From Carex sylvatica (lineage: Eukaryota > Streptophyta > Magnoliopsida > Poales > Cyperaceae), in NCBI GenBank assembly GCA_964058845.1, contig CAXKVR010000467.1, positions 16,479-80,478 of the forward strand: a DNA stretch of 64,000 nucleotides, in the 5' to 3' direction. A model generated the notes under the pieces. The model ran no database searches, had not been told where the DNA came from, and was given only the letters and a program-made list of their open reading frames with translations. The position numbers and the translations under genes are program-made. Of this stretch, positions 21,502-32,810 are shown piece after piece (the first letter of the stretch is position 1; every line of letters starts with the position of its first letter).

Positions 21502-24500
21502 TCAACCTACAAGTTCTCCTACTCTATCTCGGTACGATCCCTCTTCGTCATTGGTACCATCATGAGTTGTCACTGCTTGATAGTCCGGGAAGGGCTCGTA
21601 GTCATCATAGAAACCAGACTGACCAGTTGTAATTATCTGGAAAGTTTGACCAGAAGAGAGAGCGTACTGAATATTCTCTTCTAAGAAATACGGGTCGGTT
21701 GCTACCTCCGGGTCAAATACTATGCTCTTCAACAATGCTGAAATAAATACAAAAAACATTATTAGCAACTTCTTCCTTAACTAGTCCCTCAAATAAATAC
21801 ACTGATAATATTAGCAATTTATTAACATGCCTGGTACCAAACTAACACAGTACCAATATCGAAGTATTGCTAAACTGTTTTATATTTTTATTTTTATTTT
21901 TTTTGCATTTCTTGCAAAATTTTGTTTTCCTGCAAATTAGACCCAATATTTCATGGTATTTGCCAGAAGTTGAATGAGAAATTAATTTCCAAGAAATATG
22001 GGTCGGTTGCCACCTCGGGGTCAAATACTAGCTCTTTACCAATGCTGAAATAAATACACAACATTATTAGGAATTTCTTCCTTAATTAGCCCCTCGAAAA
22101 AACAAAAAATTCAAGTTCTAGTAATTTTATCAGTGTTTTTTTTGTAGAAGCACTTGCAATTAGATTACTTCACAATTACTAAAGTGCAGCTGACTAATTT
22201 TTCCCTGCGAATTAGACCTAATATTATTTCATGATAATTGCCAGAAATTGAATAAGAAATTCAACTTGGCATAATCTACTAAATACAAATATTGTACCAA
22301 TGAGAAATGATGAAACTTGTAGTATGTTTGATCGTTCAAAGAATTTAACAACCCTTTCATGCATTATCAATTAATACTCAAATGCACCAAATTTGGCCAG
22401 TAGAAATTATTTTTTTATTTACAAGTATTATAAACTTGATTTGACAAATATTGCCAAAATTGTCAAATAATTCTATTCTCGAGGAATTTCATCTCATATA
22501 ATGGGTGCTATTTGCAGAATAAAAAGAGAGAGAAAAAAAAAGAACTTATAAAGATATATTTATATACCTGCAACAAGAGCATCGCCAGATGCTGACATGT
22601 CACAACTAGACGGTTCGATCTGTAAATCCTCAGAACCTCTAAAAAACTTATCATGCTCCTTTGTATAATAACTCACTCCTGATGCACCATTGGTTACGAA
22701 AAGCACCGCCAAGTCATCGTGCCATAACTCCTTCACCTCTTCTCTACTCCTATGCACATATTTCACAGCTCCTCCATTTTCTGCCACATTTTGTTCGATC
22801 CCACATAAAAAGTCGAGTTCTTGCACTGTCAATTCAATAAAATCGGCAACAGAGAATGATTCCTTGAGAAATGATCTTGCTTCCTCAGAAGAGTGCCAGA
22901 ATAGCATTGGCAAGTTTACGTCGAAGAAAATAAGGCCACCTTGTGATTTTATAATGCTAATCACCTCCATTAGTGCTGATTTAGATTTTGGGTCTAGTAA
23001 AGCGGATGAACTGAAGTATAGCAATTTTGCCTGTGCCATTGAAGAATAGAGAATAGTTTAATTTGATAATTTGTGAAAGAGTGAGGCTATGGTACTATGC
23101 ATAGCACACATTGGTCGATACAATGAATTCAAAGTTCAAGTAATCAGATCTGGAATCAATATTTTTGTTTTAATTAGATCATTTGAATGTAGTGATTTTC
23201 TACCTATAAAAAAAAATAGTAAAAAATTTCTAAAAAATATAAAATTTAGTCTTCAAGTACATTTTCATATGAAGATCATGTTGAAAGGTTCCCATCGACT
23301 ACTTGGAACTTTGAAAAGGTAGACATTGATCCATAGTGCGGACCAATCCACGCTATGCATAGTACCATATAGCCTCACTCATTATTTTATATAAAGAATT
23401 GTAGGACTCTTTGTGCAACCAATAAAATTCATTTCTTTCATGGTTATATGCGAAAAAAGTTTAATAGTTATACTTATACAACGGGGTGTTGAGAAGCTGG
23501 CACTACCAAATAAAACTAACATTTACTCTTTCCTCTCCTGGTTTCTTTTCTTTTTATTCTGGTAAAATTAAAACCAGGAACACTCTAAAGTACCAGTTGG
23601 GTTTTTACCAGATCTATCATGGTAGATAACCGTGTAAAAATGAAAATTAGGTAAAAAATCTAAACATCTAAATGAACAGTGAAAAACTAACAAAATATAG
23701 AAAATATGGTTTGTACAAGCTTTATACTAGTAAACACACAAGCTGCCAAAAAATTAAATTAAATAAATTATGTTACCTCTTTTAGAACATCCAAGTCAAT
23801 ATCAGAGTTCGAGAAACTATCCTCTGCAGCGGGCCGCACACACTTAGCTTTCAAAGAGTTACGAACCGCAGTAAGCTTCATATGGGAAACAGCCGTAGAA
23901 GTCGAATCATCCATCTTCACGCACCCTATCTCAACACGATTTTTTTTTAACTCACTCAATAACGCCATGCCTTGTTTATCAAGACCCAATTTCCCCATGA
24001 ACCCAACCCGACCGCCGAGACGTGCCAGAGCAATCGCTACCGAGGAGGCATCACTACCCGGTGCCCTAAAGAATGTATCGGGCAACCAATACAACCACGG
24101 CATATTTTGATGCATTTCCCGCTCAAATACTCTATAAGCCGGTTTTGCGTATGGTATGAAAGAGGCTTTTGCGGGCCCGAAGCAAATCACGAGCGGATAC
24201 CACGAGATGTCAGAAAGGAAATATGGGTCGTCTTCTGGCCTCATCACCGTCTCTTGTACAGTGGTTTTTTCAAAATTGGTCAATCTTTCTTTCTCTTGTT
24301 TGTCTTCACGGGTTAGGGTTTCATACCTCGTCAGGTCAGGCTTTTTTGTAGCCTTTTTCTTGTAGCCTCTTTTGGGCCGGGTGTTCTTCTCTTCATTTTC
24401 GCTGTCATCTTCAACTTGTGAAATTGATGCGACGGGTTCTATCTCGGGATCTGAAAGAACCATGTGGGTAAGACTTGTAAATTTATTTAAACAAATGAAT

Positions 24501-26232
24501 ACCGGACCTCGCAAAATCAAAATATTACATATATAGCCTTGCAAAATGAGAAATATCTCGCGTCACAAGAGTATGATAGAAAATTGTCCTTTTCTTGGTA
24601 GTACATACATACCTAGGTTACGCATATATAAATTCTCATTCTGAAGTTCTTCAGTGGGGCCAGCTAGTTCAATAGTTTTCTCCACTTGATCCACCACTTG
24701 ATCCACAGTTAATTCAGGGGTAGCATCGATCGGAATAATTTCTTCTTCGGTTTTTTTTTTTCTACCGCGCCGGGTCGGTTTTTTCTCCACTTGATCCACA
24801 GTTAATTCAGTGGTCTCTTCAACCGGAATAATTTCTTCTTCGGTTTCTTTTGAAGATTTTTTTTTTCTACCATGCCTGGTCGGTTTTTTCTCCACTTGAT
24901 CCACAGTTAATTCAGGGGTAATTTTGACCGGAATAATTTCTTCATCAGTTTTTTCTGAAGAATTTTTTCTACTGCGCCGGGTCGGTTTTATCTCCACTTG
25001 ATCCACGGTTAAATCAGTGGTACCTTCAACCGGAATAATTTCTTCTTCCGTTTCTTTTGAAGACTTTTTTTTTCTACCACGCCTGGTAGGTTTTTTATTT
25101 TCTTCCGAACTAATGTTGATATTTACTCCATCACTAATATTATCTGGTTCGATCTTTGTGGCATTCTTCTTGGATGCGGATACAATCCAACGGTTGTGAT
25201 TTAACCATGTCTTTTCGTAGCGAAGCAATTTAGGTCTTGAAACTTCTGACCCAAAATTTAATCTCATCCTGTACAGATTATTTTTTAATTACAGTAATTT
25301 ATTAATTATACATATATATTCAAACAACCAAATACAAAGGTCACTGAACAAGCTGGTATGGTACCTAAATGGGGCCAAATGTGTGATTAAGCTTAAACAA
25401 ACCCTAAATCATAACGATAAAACAATTCCCAAAAAGAAAGGTCAAAGGACACACAAAAACCGAGATAAAACACTATCTTGATGATTCTGGAGTCTGGATC
25501 TCTGAGGTAACTCAAATTTGGAGTTTGGATCCGGACAGCCCAATTAGAATCCAGCCTATCTGACCTGAGGTGGAATGCACGGGGTCTCTTTAATGTCCGT
25601 GCCAAAGCAGATCAGACGGTCCGATGGAAACTCAAAATTTGAGTTTCTGGGTACCAATTATGTAATATGAATTTGATGGTTCTGGGTACCAATTATGTAC
25701 AAAGACCTGATTAATATGGTATTGCAATACATATGACAATAAAAAAAATCCGAAGGAAAGACTTCTGTTGACCAAGGTAACAAGTATTCAGTGGGAAATT
25801 AGTAAAATTGACAGGACTAAAACCAACTCAACCTTACTTACAAGGGGCATGAAAAAGGCAAGAAGCCCATTGCATTGCTGAAAAAGGCAATTTATTTGTA
25901 CAATTATCGAATAATGTCATGTTATTCAACTTTCTGATTTGAAGAAGCTCTGAAATATCAGAAATTACAGCAAATCAGTACTAGAGTACTTCTGAAAACA
26001 TCAGTATGACACCACTGTACAAAATTAATCTACAGACCAATTGTTCAAATTAAACCGTATACCAGAGCAATGCATGAGAAGAGAAAATCAAAATCAAGTT
26101 GTAATTTCAGAGAATGAGGAGGATAGGATACCTGAGAAAAGGCAGAGACCAGATGGAGGAAGCGTACGCCATGTTTCGCAACAGTAATTTGGGTGGACAC
26201 GAACTGAGGCCTTGGAAATGGATTGTAGCCAT
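21502..26232 (-). CDS. FLN2: Fructokinase-like protein, FLN2 type, plastid (5 exons)
   Basis: Exons 26232-26132, 25268-24613, 24450-23777, 23030-22568 and 21737-21502. All introns are GT..AG and phases agree (2, 1, 0, 1), giving 709 residues. Residues 1-50 look like a plastid transit peptide. Residues about 92-225 hold four tandem units of about 35 residues with the basic core KPTRRGRKKK and the acidic linker EEEIIPVE..ELTVDQVE; a fifth core, RPKRGYKKK, is near 280. The pfkB fold follows from about 337: WYPLVICFG, FRAPGSDASSVAIALARLGG, FMGKLG, LIFFDVNLPMLFWHSSEEA, LWHDDLAVLFVTNG and DMSASGDALVAG. The last replaces the GAGD catalytic loop of true kinases, as remembered for FLN2. FLN proteins belong to the plastid-encoded RNA polymerase complex, bind thioredoxin z and are not thought to act as sugar kinases. 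The C-terminus after the pfkB core is shorter and more diverged than I recall for Arabidopsis FLN2. FLN1 matches less well. Confidence 0.88.
21670..22265 (-). repeat. Duplicated last-exon start and intron pieces in FLN2 intron 4
   Basis: The acceptor and beginning of exon 5 (from 21737) are repeated about 307 bp upstream in the transcript. At 22047-about 21985 the minus strand reads TTTCAG|CATTGGTAAAGAGC, then a 1-base deletion and TAG, then GTATTTGACCCCGAGGTGGC, matching exon 5 with few changes. Homology continues into the intron (AACATTATTAG, TTTCTTCCTTAA). A further pair of related blocks lies at about 21930-21985 and 22205-22265 (AATTAGACC, TTGCCAGAA, TTGAAT). This is a degenerate tandem duplication of an intron/exon unit. 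The extra exon copy is frameshifted and should not be used. Confidence 0.75.
23079..23380. mobile_element. MITE of the recurrent core group in FLN2 intron 3
   Basis: The left end GAGTGAGGCTATGGTACTAT mirrors the right end ATAGTACCATATAGCCTCAC. The interior contains AATATAAAATTTAGTCTTCAAG, the minus form of the group core. A half copy of the same subfamily is at 37780-37975. No clear duplication at the flanks. Confidence 0.7.
25504..25650. mobile_element. Short MITE in FLN2 intron 1
   Basis: Arms AACTCAAATTTGGAGTTTGG and AACTCAAAATTTGAGTTTC are imperfectly inverted, with GGATCCGGAC and GGTCCGATGG just inside. It is about 147 bp. The element at 29832-29977 is a sibling, and fragments occur near 14480 and 42010. 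Confidence 0.55.
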
Positions 26233-27039
26233 GGTAGGTTAGTAATCAATGGAGGTCATTTGATTTGTATTTCGGAGCGAGAACTGTGAGAGAAGTAGAG
26301 AGAAAGGGAAGCAAACGACGATAATACCTTCGGATATTTAAATTACAGTATGAACCCTTAGGGTTTTCGATTGATTGTAGCAGCTAATTAGAAGATAAGG
26401 GGTATAGTAGTCAAAGCGCACTAAACCCTTGCACTAGTAGTACTATTCAGCTAGCTTCACACTGCTCACTACTCACTGCTCTAGTCACGAATTCGTATTT
26501 ATGTTTAGATCCGGACCGAATTTGTACGAATATTGGCTGGTTTGGTCCGGACTATGGCTGATTAAATTCCTCGTAACTCGTGACATGTTCGTAACTTCGT
26601 TAAAAATTTATTAACAATTCGTTTATTATTAATTCGCTGGTTAACTTAATGTACAGAATCAATATCTTTATCCATAATCTTCTCGAAAATAATAATTTTG
26701 TAATTACGTAAAAGAAAGTAAAAAAATAAAAAATATATAAATTTGGATCTTTAAATACATTTAATATAGAGATAATATTGAGCTGTTCAAATCGATTATT
26801 TATATTTTAAGTGAAGATAAAGATGTTGAAAACAATTGAAAAATAAAGTCACCAACTCATAAAATATTTAAACCCTATTCATAATAAATAAAAAAGGGCA
26901 TTAGTGTATCAGAACTGGATCTGACCGATCAGTTTGACCGAAAAAAATTGAAACCGGTCACTTATCCGATTCAGTTCGCTTAAAGAATCATTTTAGTAAT
27001 TGAGTTGAAAAATCCACTCAATTAACCGATTTTTATTAA
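26233..27039. other. FLN2 upstream region
   Basis: Holds the FLN2 promoter and 5'UTR (transcript on the minus strand). Repeat-like text rich in TTCGTA and TCCGGAC lies around 26480-26600. No gene recognised. Confidence 0.4.
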
Positions 27040-27350
27040 AAACCACCACGGACCATGTCCACCGTAAATCGGCGCTGAACCACACGACGCCAAAAATATC
27101 ATTTTTCTTGCGCCGGATGGATTTGGGACCCACTTGGAAGGGCGGTATGCCACCTCACCAATCCTTTCCAGTACCTCAAACGGTCCATAGGATCTAGGGC
27201 TGTGGTGCAATTGGCAACTGAAATCTGTCAGTAAGGCTTTAGACGAAGATAGACCCAATCCCCACTGAAGGCACCGGAGCCAATCTTGCTTGAAGGCGAT
27301 ATGGTGCTGCAACTGCAAAGAAAGACAGTTAGAACTCAGAGACCAGCGCA
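27040..27350 (-). pseudogene. Ty3/gypsy retrotransposon polyprotein remnant
   Basis: The minus strand gives GDWVYLRLKPY followed by a stop in one frame. After a frame change it reads SYGPFEVLERIGEVAYR, then another change gives ALPSGSQIHP. This order (GDWVYLRLQPY, YGP, VLERIGAVAY, LP, SIHPVFHVS) is the conserved tail of the gypsy integrase region. At least two frameshifts and a stop show that it is dead. No LTR pair or reverse transcriptase is visible nearby, so it is an isolated fragment of about 300 bp. Confidence 0.8.
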
Positions 27351-27565
27351 ATACACACCCCTACACTGTATCTTTTTATAGCTATTGTTTTTAATCTATA
27401 CCTAGACTTTTTTTTATGTTTGATTTATAATATAAGTCTTGAATTAATAATATAATTAAAATAATAAAAATAATATAATATAATATAATAGGTATATCGT
27501 ATCTTTGATTTTTGAGAATTATCGTTTCGCCGTATTCGTACCGTATCCAATACAATACCCGTACC

Positions 27566-27935
27566 CAGAGACGGAGATAGGTTAATAGAATGGGGGTCAA
27601 TTGACCCCCTCTTTTTTCCAAATACTAGTAATGAATTATGCTTTTGTTCTATAAATAAAGTAAAATGCTACATGTACAAGAAAATTGACCCCCGTATTTT
27701 TTATGACATTTTATACTATTGGTCCCCATTTTAAAAAAAAAAAATTATTTGTGTACAATTTGAAAGAATTCTAGCATTTTAGAACATTTTTTAATAAAAA
27801 AAAATCAAAAATCCCATGGAGAGTCAGACAATTCTTATTTTATGTTATATATCTCTCTTATATTCTTTTTCTGACTCATCACTTGTTGAAATTTTTTTTT
27901 GACCCCCATTCAGCCAAATCCTGTCTCCGCCTTTG
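27566..27935. mobile_element. MITE with hAT-like CAGAG(A)CGGAG ends
   Basis: The left end CAGAGACGGAGATAGG leads to ATGGGGGTCAATTGACCCCC. The right end GACCCCCATTCAGCC leads to CCTGTCTCCGCCTTTG. The ends are inverted over about 35 bp with gaps. CAGAGGCGGA-type ends are common in plant hAT elements. The flanks CCGTACC and CCGTATC are similar, but the surrounding CCGTATC repeats make a duplication uncertain. Confidence 0.55.
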
Positions 27936-29063
27936 TCCGTATCCGTATCCGTATCCATGCAACATAGTAAGCATCCAATGAGAAAGAAGGTCATATATTC
28001 ACCTAGCATCTAGTGCCTAGAGAGTTGAATAAGATATAACTTTTTAGATTACATGTCTTTCCTTACTCAATTTATTCCAACTCTTACTGCGTGCACAATT
28101 ATTATTTTTTTAGTTACTGCTATGTCTTATAACTTAGTTAATGAAGTCATACCTCATGTTTTAAACAAACAAAAAAAAATTCATTGAAAACATGAACGTA
28201 ATTTAGGTTTTATATGAACTTAATTAAACTTATCTATGTACATTTTTTATTTATTTTGGGATGTTGTGTATTTTTTTTCTTAAAGTAAATATTTTGTCAT
28301 TTCTTGATAAAATAAGTAGTTAAATATGTACTATAGGTATTTTTCTATTTCAAAACATGATTATATTTGATTATTTATAATAGTAATAATTATATTTCAT
28401 AAATATAAGCATTTAAAAAACTAGCAATTGAACCGATTGATCCGTTGGTTCTACCAGTGAATCGTTGATCTGAAGGTTTATCGGTTAGAAGTCCGGTCCA
28501 ATTTTAATAACATTGGTTTAGATATTTGAACCCTATTCATATTAAATAAAAAGGTACTGTTGTACTGTTTAAAACGGAGGAGAAATTGTTGAAAATAAAA
28601 CTACGGGTACACACTCTGGGTGCGACTAACATTACCAGCATGACTCTTACAAATAAAGCCTTCATTCATTTCTTCTCACATTTGCTCGCAACCAAATAAA
28701 CCCACATGACCGTTGCTTTCATTTCCTTTTTTAGTTAAGTCTGTCAACAGCTCTAGAGCCTTGTAATCTATGTTTACTCTGTAATTTTCTCTTGTAAGTT
28801 GTAAGGATATGAGACAATAAGAAAAGGTTTTACCCAACTCAAACACTATTTTGAACAGGTACAAACCTGCATGATGCAAAAGAAGCAATTTTATTTGAGT
28901 GGAACTAGGGTATTATTAAGTTTAGAGACCGATCTACATTCAGTCGTACGGGTACTCAGTCACTCTATGATTTTAAAATTTTAGTTATGTATATTAAAAT
29001 TTAATTGAAATTTATTTTTTTAGAACTTTTTATATAGCCTAGTTTCCTCATAAAATACCACAT
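27936..29063. other. Intergenic; start of direct repeat flanking MTP1
   Basis: No gene. A short (TCCGTA)n run follows 27935. Segment 28566-28680 (GTTGAAAATAA..., GGGTGCGACTAACAT, TCTTACAAATAAAGCCTTC, ATTCATTTCTTC) is repeated in the same orientation at about 34752-34842. Text near 28508 (ACCCTATTCATATTAAATAA) also matches 26873-26892. Confidence 0.5.
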
Positions 29064-29170
29064 ACCTACTTGTAGTCTAGTGGTTGAAACTTACTTTGTA
29101 GTTGTGGTGAGCTTGAGTTCAATTCTCACCAACAGTATATTGTTCATTTTAATTTTAGCACATCTATCGT
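29064..29170 (+). mobile_element. Probable tRNA-derived SINE
   Basis: The head has a box A-like TAGTCTAGTGGTT (29072-29084) and a box B-like GAGTTCAATTCTC (29114-29126), spaced as in a tRNA gene. It has no acceptor stem pairing. The 3' end and duplication are unclear. Confidence 0.5.
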
Positions 29171-29831
29171 GAATTTCTAGTTTTGCCTCTGCTTAAGTTT
29201 ATTTATCACGTCTTTTTGTGAACTGAACTTTAAAACCTATCAAATTGACTTCAAATATGAATTCGAACTGTTGAAATCCAACTAGTTTACGAGTGATGTG
29301 TTTATATGTGAAAAAATAATAATTTAGAATTAGTTTTGCATAGTCAAATGGTTAAGAAATATTTTAAAATGAATACATTAAATTAGTTTATAATTTTTTT
29401 AATTTTGACTTCTCGACTTTATATTAAATTATTTCAATTTTTTTTTGTTTTTTGGAATAAGTAGATGAATTTTAACAATTGAAATTTATCGTTTTAGAGT
29501 TGAATTAAAAAAAAAATAATGAACTTAATAACACCCTATACTATTTTATTTCGCAACAATTTTATTTTATTTATTTATTTTTGCTCTCGATGGCACGATT
29601 CATTGCGTTCAGGTCAAATCAATATAATAATACGGTGCGACGGTATGATTCATTCCGTTATCTTGTCATATCTTCTTAATTTTGGACCAAAAGGAAAGCA
29701 AATAAATAAATAAGAATATCTGTTGAGCTCTAAAAATAAATTAAATCTAAAATCATAGGTAAATCAACCAATCAGAGCGCGGGGAGTTTAAAAAAGGCGG
29801 TGCCTGTATATCCGAATTAAAATAAACCTAA
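29171..29831. other. Distal upstream region of MTP1
   Basis: AT-rich, with no gene or repeat that I can bound. Confidence 0.35.
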
Positions 29832-29977
29832 AATAACTCAAATTTTGAGTTTAGATCCGGACCGTCTAATCTGGTTATCACCAATATTAAAGGGCCACTG
29901 TTCACACCACTTCGGATCGGATTGACCCGGATTCTGATCGGACGGTCAGGAGATAAACTCTAAATTTGAGTTACTAC
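29832..29977. mobile_element. Short MITE in the MTP1 promoter
   Basis: Arms AACTCAAATTTTGAGTTTAG and AAACTCTAAATTTGAGTT are inverted; inside them ATCCGGACCGTC and GATCGGACGGTC are inverted too. It is about 146 bp and a sibling of 25504-25650. It lies about 75-100 bp upstream of the paired TATA boxes, so it is part of the proximal promoter. Confidence 0.6.
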
Positions 29978-30054
29978 GGAGGATCCAGTCTTTATTATTT
30001 TCTAATTCCTATTTTCCCCAAAAATACATTTCGTACAGCCCCTCCGATTTCGAT

Positions 30055-30087
30055 TATATAAACGACCTCCGATTGCGATTATATAAA
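30055..30087 (+). promoter_or_regulatory. Duplicated TATA boxes of MTP1
   Basis: TATATAAA occurs at 30055-30062 and again at 30080-30087, each within a repeated phrase CTCCGATT(T/G)CGATTATATAAA. This is a 25-bp tandem duplication. Transcription is expected to start roughly 30090-30120. The first, non-coding exon ends at 30146 (CTCAG|GTATTT). Confidence 0.6.
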
Positions 30088-30637
30088 GGAGAAAAAGGCA
30101 CTGGATCGTAAAGCCTAGACCGGATCGTAGAGATTCATTTTCTCAGGTATTTTAAAATTCGATTCCCTTCATCTCCTCTTTCATTTCTGTAGCCTCCATC
30201 CCAGCTAGGGTTTGAATGAGATTCTCGTACAAATTGTGAATGGCGATTTGTGGATTGAATTTCGTGTTTTCTTGTTTGATTTTGGGGATTTGACAGGGTT
30301 TTGTCTGATTTGATGTGTACAATCCAGCTTTTATAATTATCTAGATTTCCCCTTTAATTTTTATTCCCCAAATTTATCTTGCATTAAATTTTTGTCCGAG
30401 AGCCTCAATTTTGCCCCAATTCATTCCTAGAAGCTGAGTTTGTAATTGGTAATTTTTTCAGGTATATGAACTTTCGTGCTTCACGATTTTTAGTTGAATT
30501 TTTATTTCTCTGAAATTAGATAAAGACAAATTCAAGGCTATCATATTTCCATGATGTACTTCATTATTTAATGCATTGATCAAAACCATCAAATAAATGT
30601 TGACTTAATTTTAGTGAATTTGTTATTTACTCTGCAG

Positions 30638-31795
30638 ATGGAAAGACAAAGTTCAGAACGATCTCATACCATCGACATCACTGGCAATGTATGCGGAGAC
30701 ATCTCCACGACACCTGAAAACCCCAAAATATGCGCCGGTGCGGCATGCGACCTCTCTAATTCCACCACGGCCTCTAGGGAAAGAGACACCTCTATGAGAA
30801 AACTAGCAATCGCAATAGTACTCTGCGTAATTTTTATGATTGTTGAGGTGTTTGGTGGAATTAAGGCAAACAGTCTGGCTATTATGACAGATGCAGCCCA
30901 CCTATTCACTGATGTAGGGGCCTTCGCTATCTCTTTGTTCTCTCTCTGGGCGTCTGGATGGGAGGCGACACCACGTCAGTCATACGGTTTTTACCGAATA
31001 GAAATTCTTGGTGCAATGGTTTCTATTCAAATTATATGGCTTTTAACTGGCATTTTAGTTTGGGAAGCAGTGCAAAGGCTTATTTACGAAGGGGGAGAGG
31101 TGAAAGGTTCGCTTATGTTTGCTGTTGCCGCTTTTGGTTTGGTGGTTAATATTGTCATGGCCTTTTTATTAGGTCATGATCACAGTCACGGTCACGGGCA
31201 CGGGCACGGGCACGGGCACGATCATGACCACAACCATGACCACGACCATGACCATGATCATGATGGCATTACGGTTACGACACATCATCACGGTCATAAC
31301 CATTCAGAGAAGGATGAGGGCGAACCATTGCTTAAAAAAACAAAAGAGAAAAAGAAAAGAAATATAAATGTGCATAGTGCGTATCTACACGTGCTAGGCG
31401 ATTCGGTACAAAGTGTGGGTGTCATGATAGGTGGGGCCGTAATTTGGTACAAACCCGAGTGGAAAATTGTCGATCTTGTTTGTACGCTGATTTTCTCTGT
31501 AATTGTGCTAGCTACCACAATTAAAATGATACAGGATATTTTGGAGGTGTTAATGGAAAGTACGCCAAGAGAAATAGATGCGACGAAGCTTGAAGAGGGT
31601 TTGTGCCAATTAGAAAGTGTAGTTACGGTGCATGAGTTGCATATATGGGCGATTACGATTGGTAAGGTGTTGCTTGCATGTCATGTTACGATTACGCAAG
31701 ATGCAAATGCCGATGTGGTGCTTGATAGGGTGATCGGGTACATTAAACGGGAGTTCAATATCAGCCATGTCACGATTCAGATAGAGAGACAATAG
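30638..31795 (+). CDS. MTP1: Vacuolar zinc transporter MTP1 (cation diffusion facilitator)
   Basis: An intronless CDS of 385 residues (Arabidopsis MTP1 has 398). The ATG at 30638 directly follows an acceptor (CTCTGCAG|ATGG). An in-frame ATG at 30614 lies inside the 5'UTR intron (30147-30637) and is rejected. Six membrane segments are expected near residues 55-75, 80-104, 122-143, 159-178, 248-270 and 278-298. Zinc-site motifs are H88xxxD92 (TDAAHLFTD) and H251xxxD255 (HVLGDS). A cytosolic His-rich loop, about residues 180-222, consists of HGHGHG and HDHDHD runs. The cytosolic C-terminal domain includes [20 protein letters not shown] and [10 protein letters not shown]. The family exchanges Zn2+ for H+ across the tonoplast, storing excess zinc; the His loop tunes selectivity. 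The GC-rich His codon run is a local composition outlier. Confidence 0.96.
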   Translation: MERQSSERSHTIDITGNVCGDISTTPENPKICAGAACDLSNSTTASRERDTSMRKLAIAIVLCVIFMIVEVFGGIKANSLAIMTDAAHLFTDVGAFAISLFSLWASGWEATPRQSYGFYRIEILGAMVSIQIIWLLTGILVWEAVQRLIYEGGEVKGSLMFAVAAFGLVVNIVMAFLLGHDHSHGHGHGHGHGHDHDHNHDHDHDHDHDGITVTTHHHGHNHSEKDEGEPLLKKTKEKKKRNINVHSAYLHVLGDSVQSVGVMIGGAVIWYKPEWKIVDLVCTLIFSVIVLATTIKMIQDILEVLMESTPREIDATKLEEGLCQLESVVTVHELHIWAITIGKVLLACHVTITQDANADVVLDRVIGYIKREFNISHVTIQIERQ

Positions 31796-32810
31796 GTGCT
31801 TTATATAATTGTTTTCAAATGAGTTCTGTTGGGGTTTTTAGTTTTTGTATATTTCAAGAGTTCATGTTTTTTAAAGATGCTTTAAACAGATGTGTGTTAC
31901 AGTGCTGTTACAGCGGTGGACCCTTTTTGTGGTTTTTTATCTCTTCATTTTTAACCCTTAAACTATGAGTTATTCTATAATTATGGAATATGATATTTGT
32001 TATTTCTGCCCTGCATAGCTGTGCTAAAATTTAGTATATATATTTTTATTTTATGATTTAGTATATTTATTGATTCCTATAAATTCATAGTTTATGTTAA
32101 ATTTACACCTTTAGAATGAAAATGATGAAAGATTTTGGAAAAGAGGAAATATGCATTTATATAAATATAGTACGTATATATACTTAAAATTCAAGTGCTG
32201 GTATTCTGAGAGCTATTGGAATTTGGAAGTATATATCCAAACCCAATTTTTTTTTTTTAATTCTATGATTGTGGAATATGATAGTTGTTATTTCTCTCGT
32301 GCATTACTACTCTACAAGATTTTAGAAGTTGCCTTGTGAATTTTGTGAAGAGAAATGCATAATTCATGCTAAATTTTAATATATATTTAATGATTTAATA
32401 TATTTGTTGATTCCTATAAATTCATAGTTTATGCTAAATTTACGTCTTGGGAATGAAAAAGGTGAAAGATATTAGAAAAGATGCGTATATATAAATATAG
32501 AATTCTCTCATGTATAACTCTTAGAGCTATTGTCAGTATATTTCTAAACCTAAAATCAAATTGATGTAACTGGAGACTGATACAGAGAACCAGAGCTATG
32601 GGTGTCAATGTTCCCTGTTATTCGTTTATCCGATTTGTATCGTATTTAATAAGACCGATACAGGTAAGATACAGATACAGATAAATGTTGTTTTTTGTTA
32701 ACTTATCGAGTACGGATAAGAATACATATAAAACTATTTTGTATTCGTTGTCCTATACAGTATTATTAAAAATAAAATTGTATATATATAAATATATATA
32801 TATAGAGAGA
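31796..32810. other. MTP1 3' region and intergenic DNA
   Basis: The 3'UTR is expected first. Two related segments near 32020-32160 and 32380-32490 share GATTCCTATAAATTCATAGTTTATG and GAAAGAT words, an old duplication. From about 32597 GGGTGTCAATG introduces hAT-like terminal text. No gene. Confidence 0.45.

Noticed and set aside
18144..26232. Functional cluster of GRXS16 and FLN2
   Set aside because: Both are plastid proteins, but adjacency of two unrelated plant genes is expected by chance and no shared promoter exists.
29064..29170. Functional tRNA gene
   Set aside because: Box A and B are present, but no acceptor-stem pairing or clean cloverleaf was found; a SINE fits better.
30614..30637. 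Upstream in-frame ATG giving MTP1 eight extra residues
   Set aside because: It lies in the 3' part of a 5'UTR intron; the acceptor TCTGCAG directly precedes the ATG at 30638, where family members start.
31176..31367. Thr/Gly/Met-rich frame overlapping MTP1
   Set aside because: Out-of-frame reading of the His-rich loop codons.
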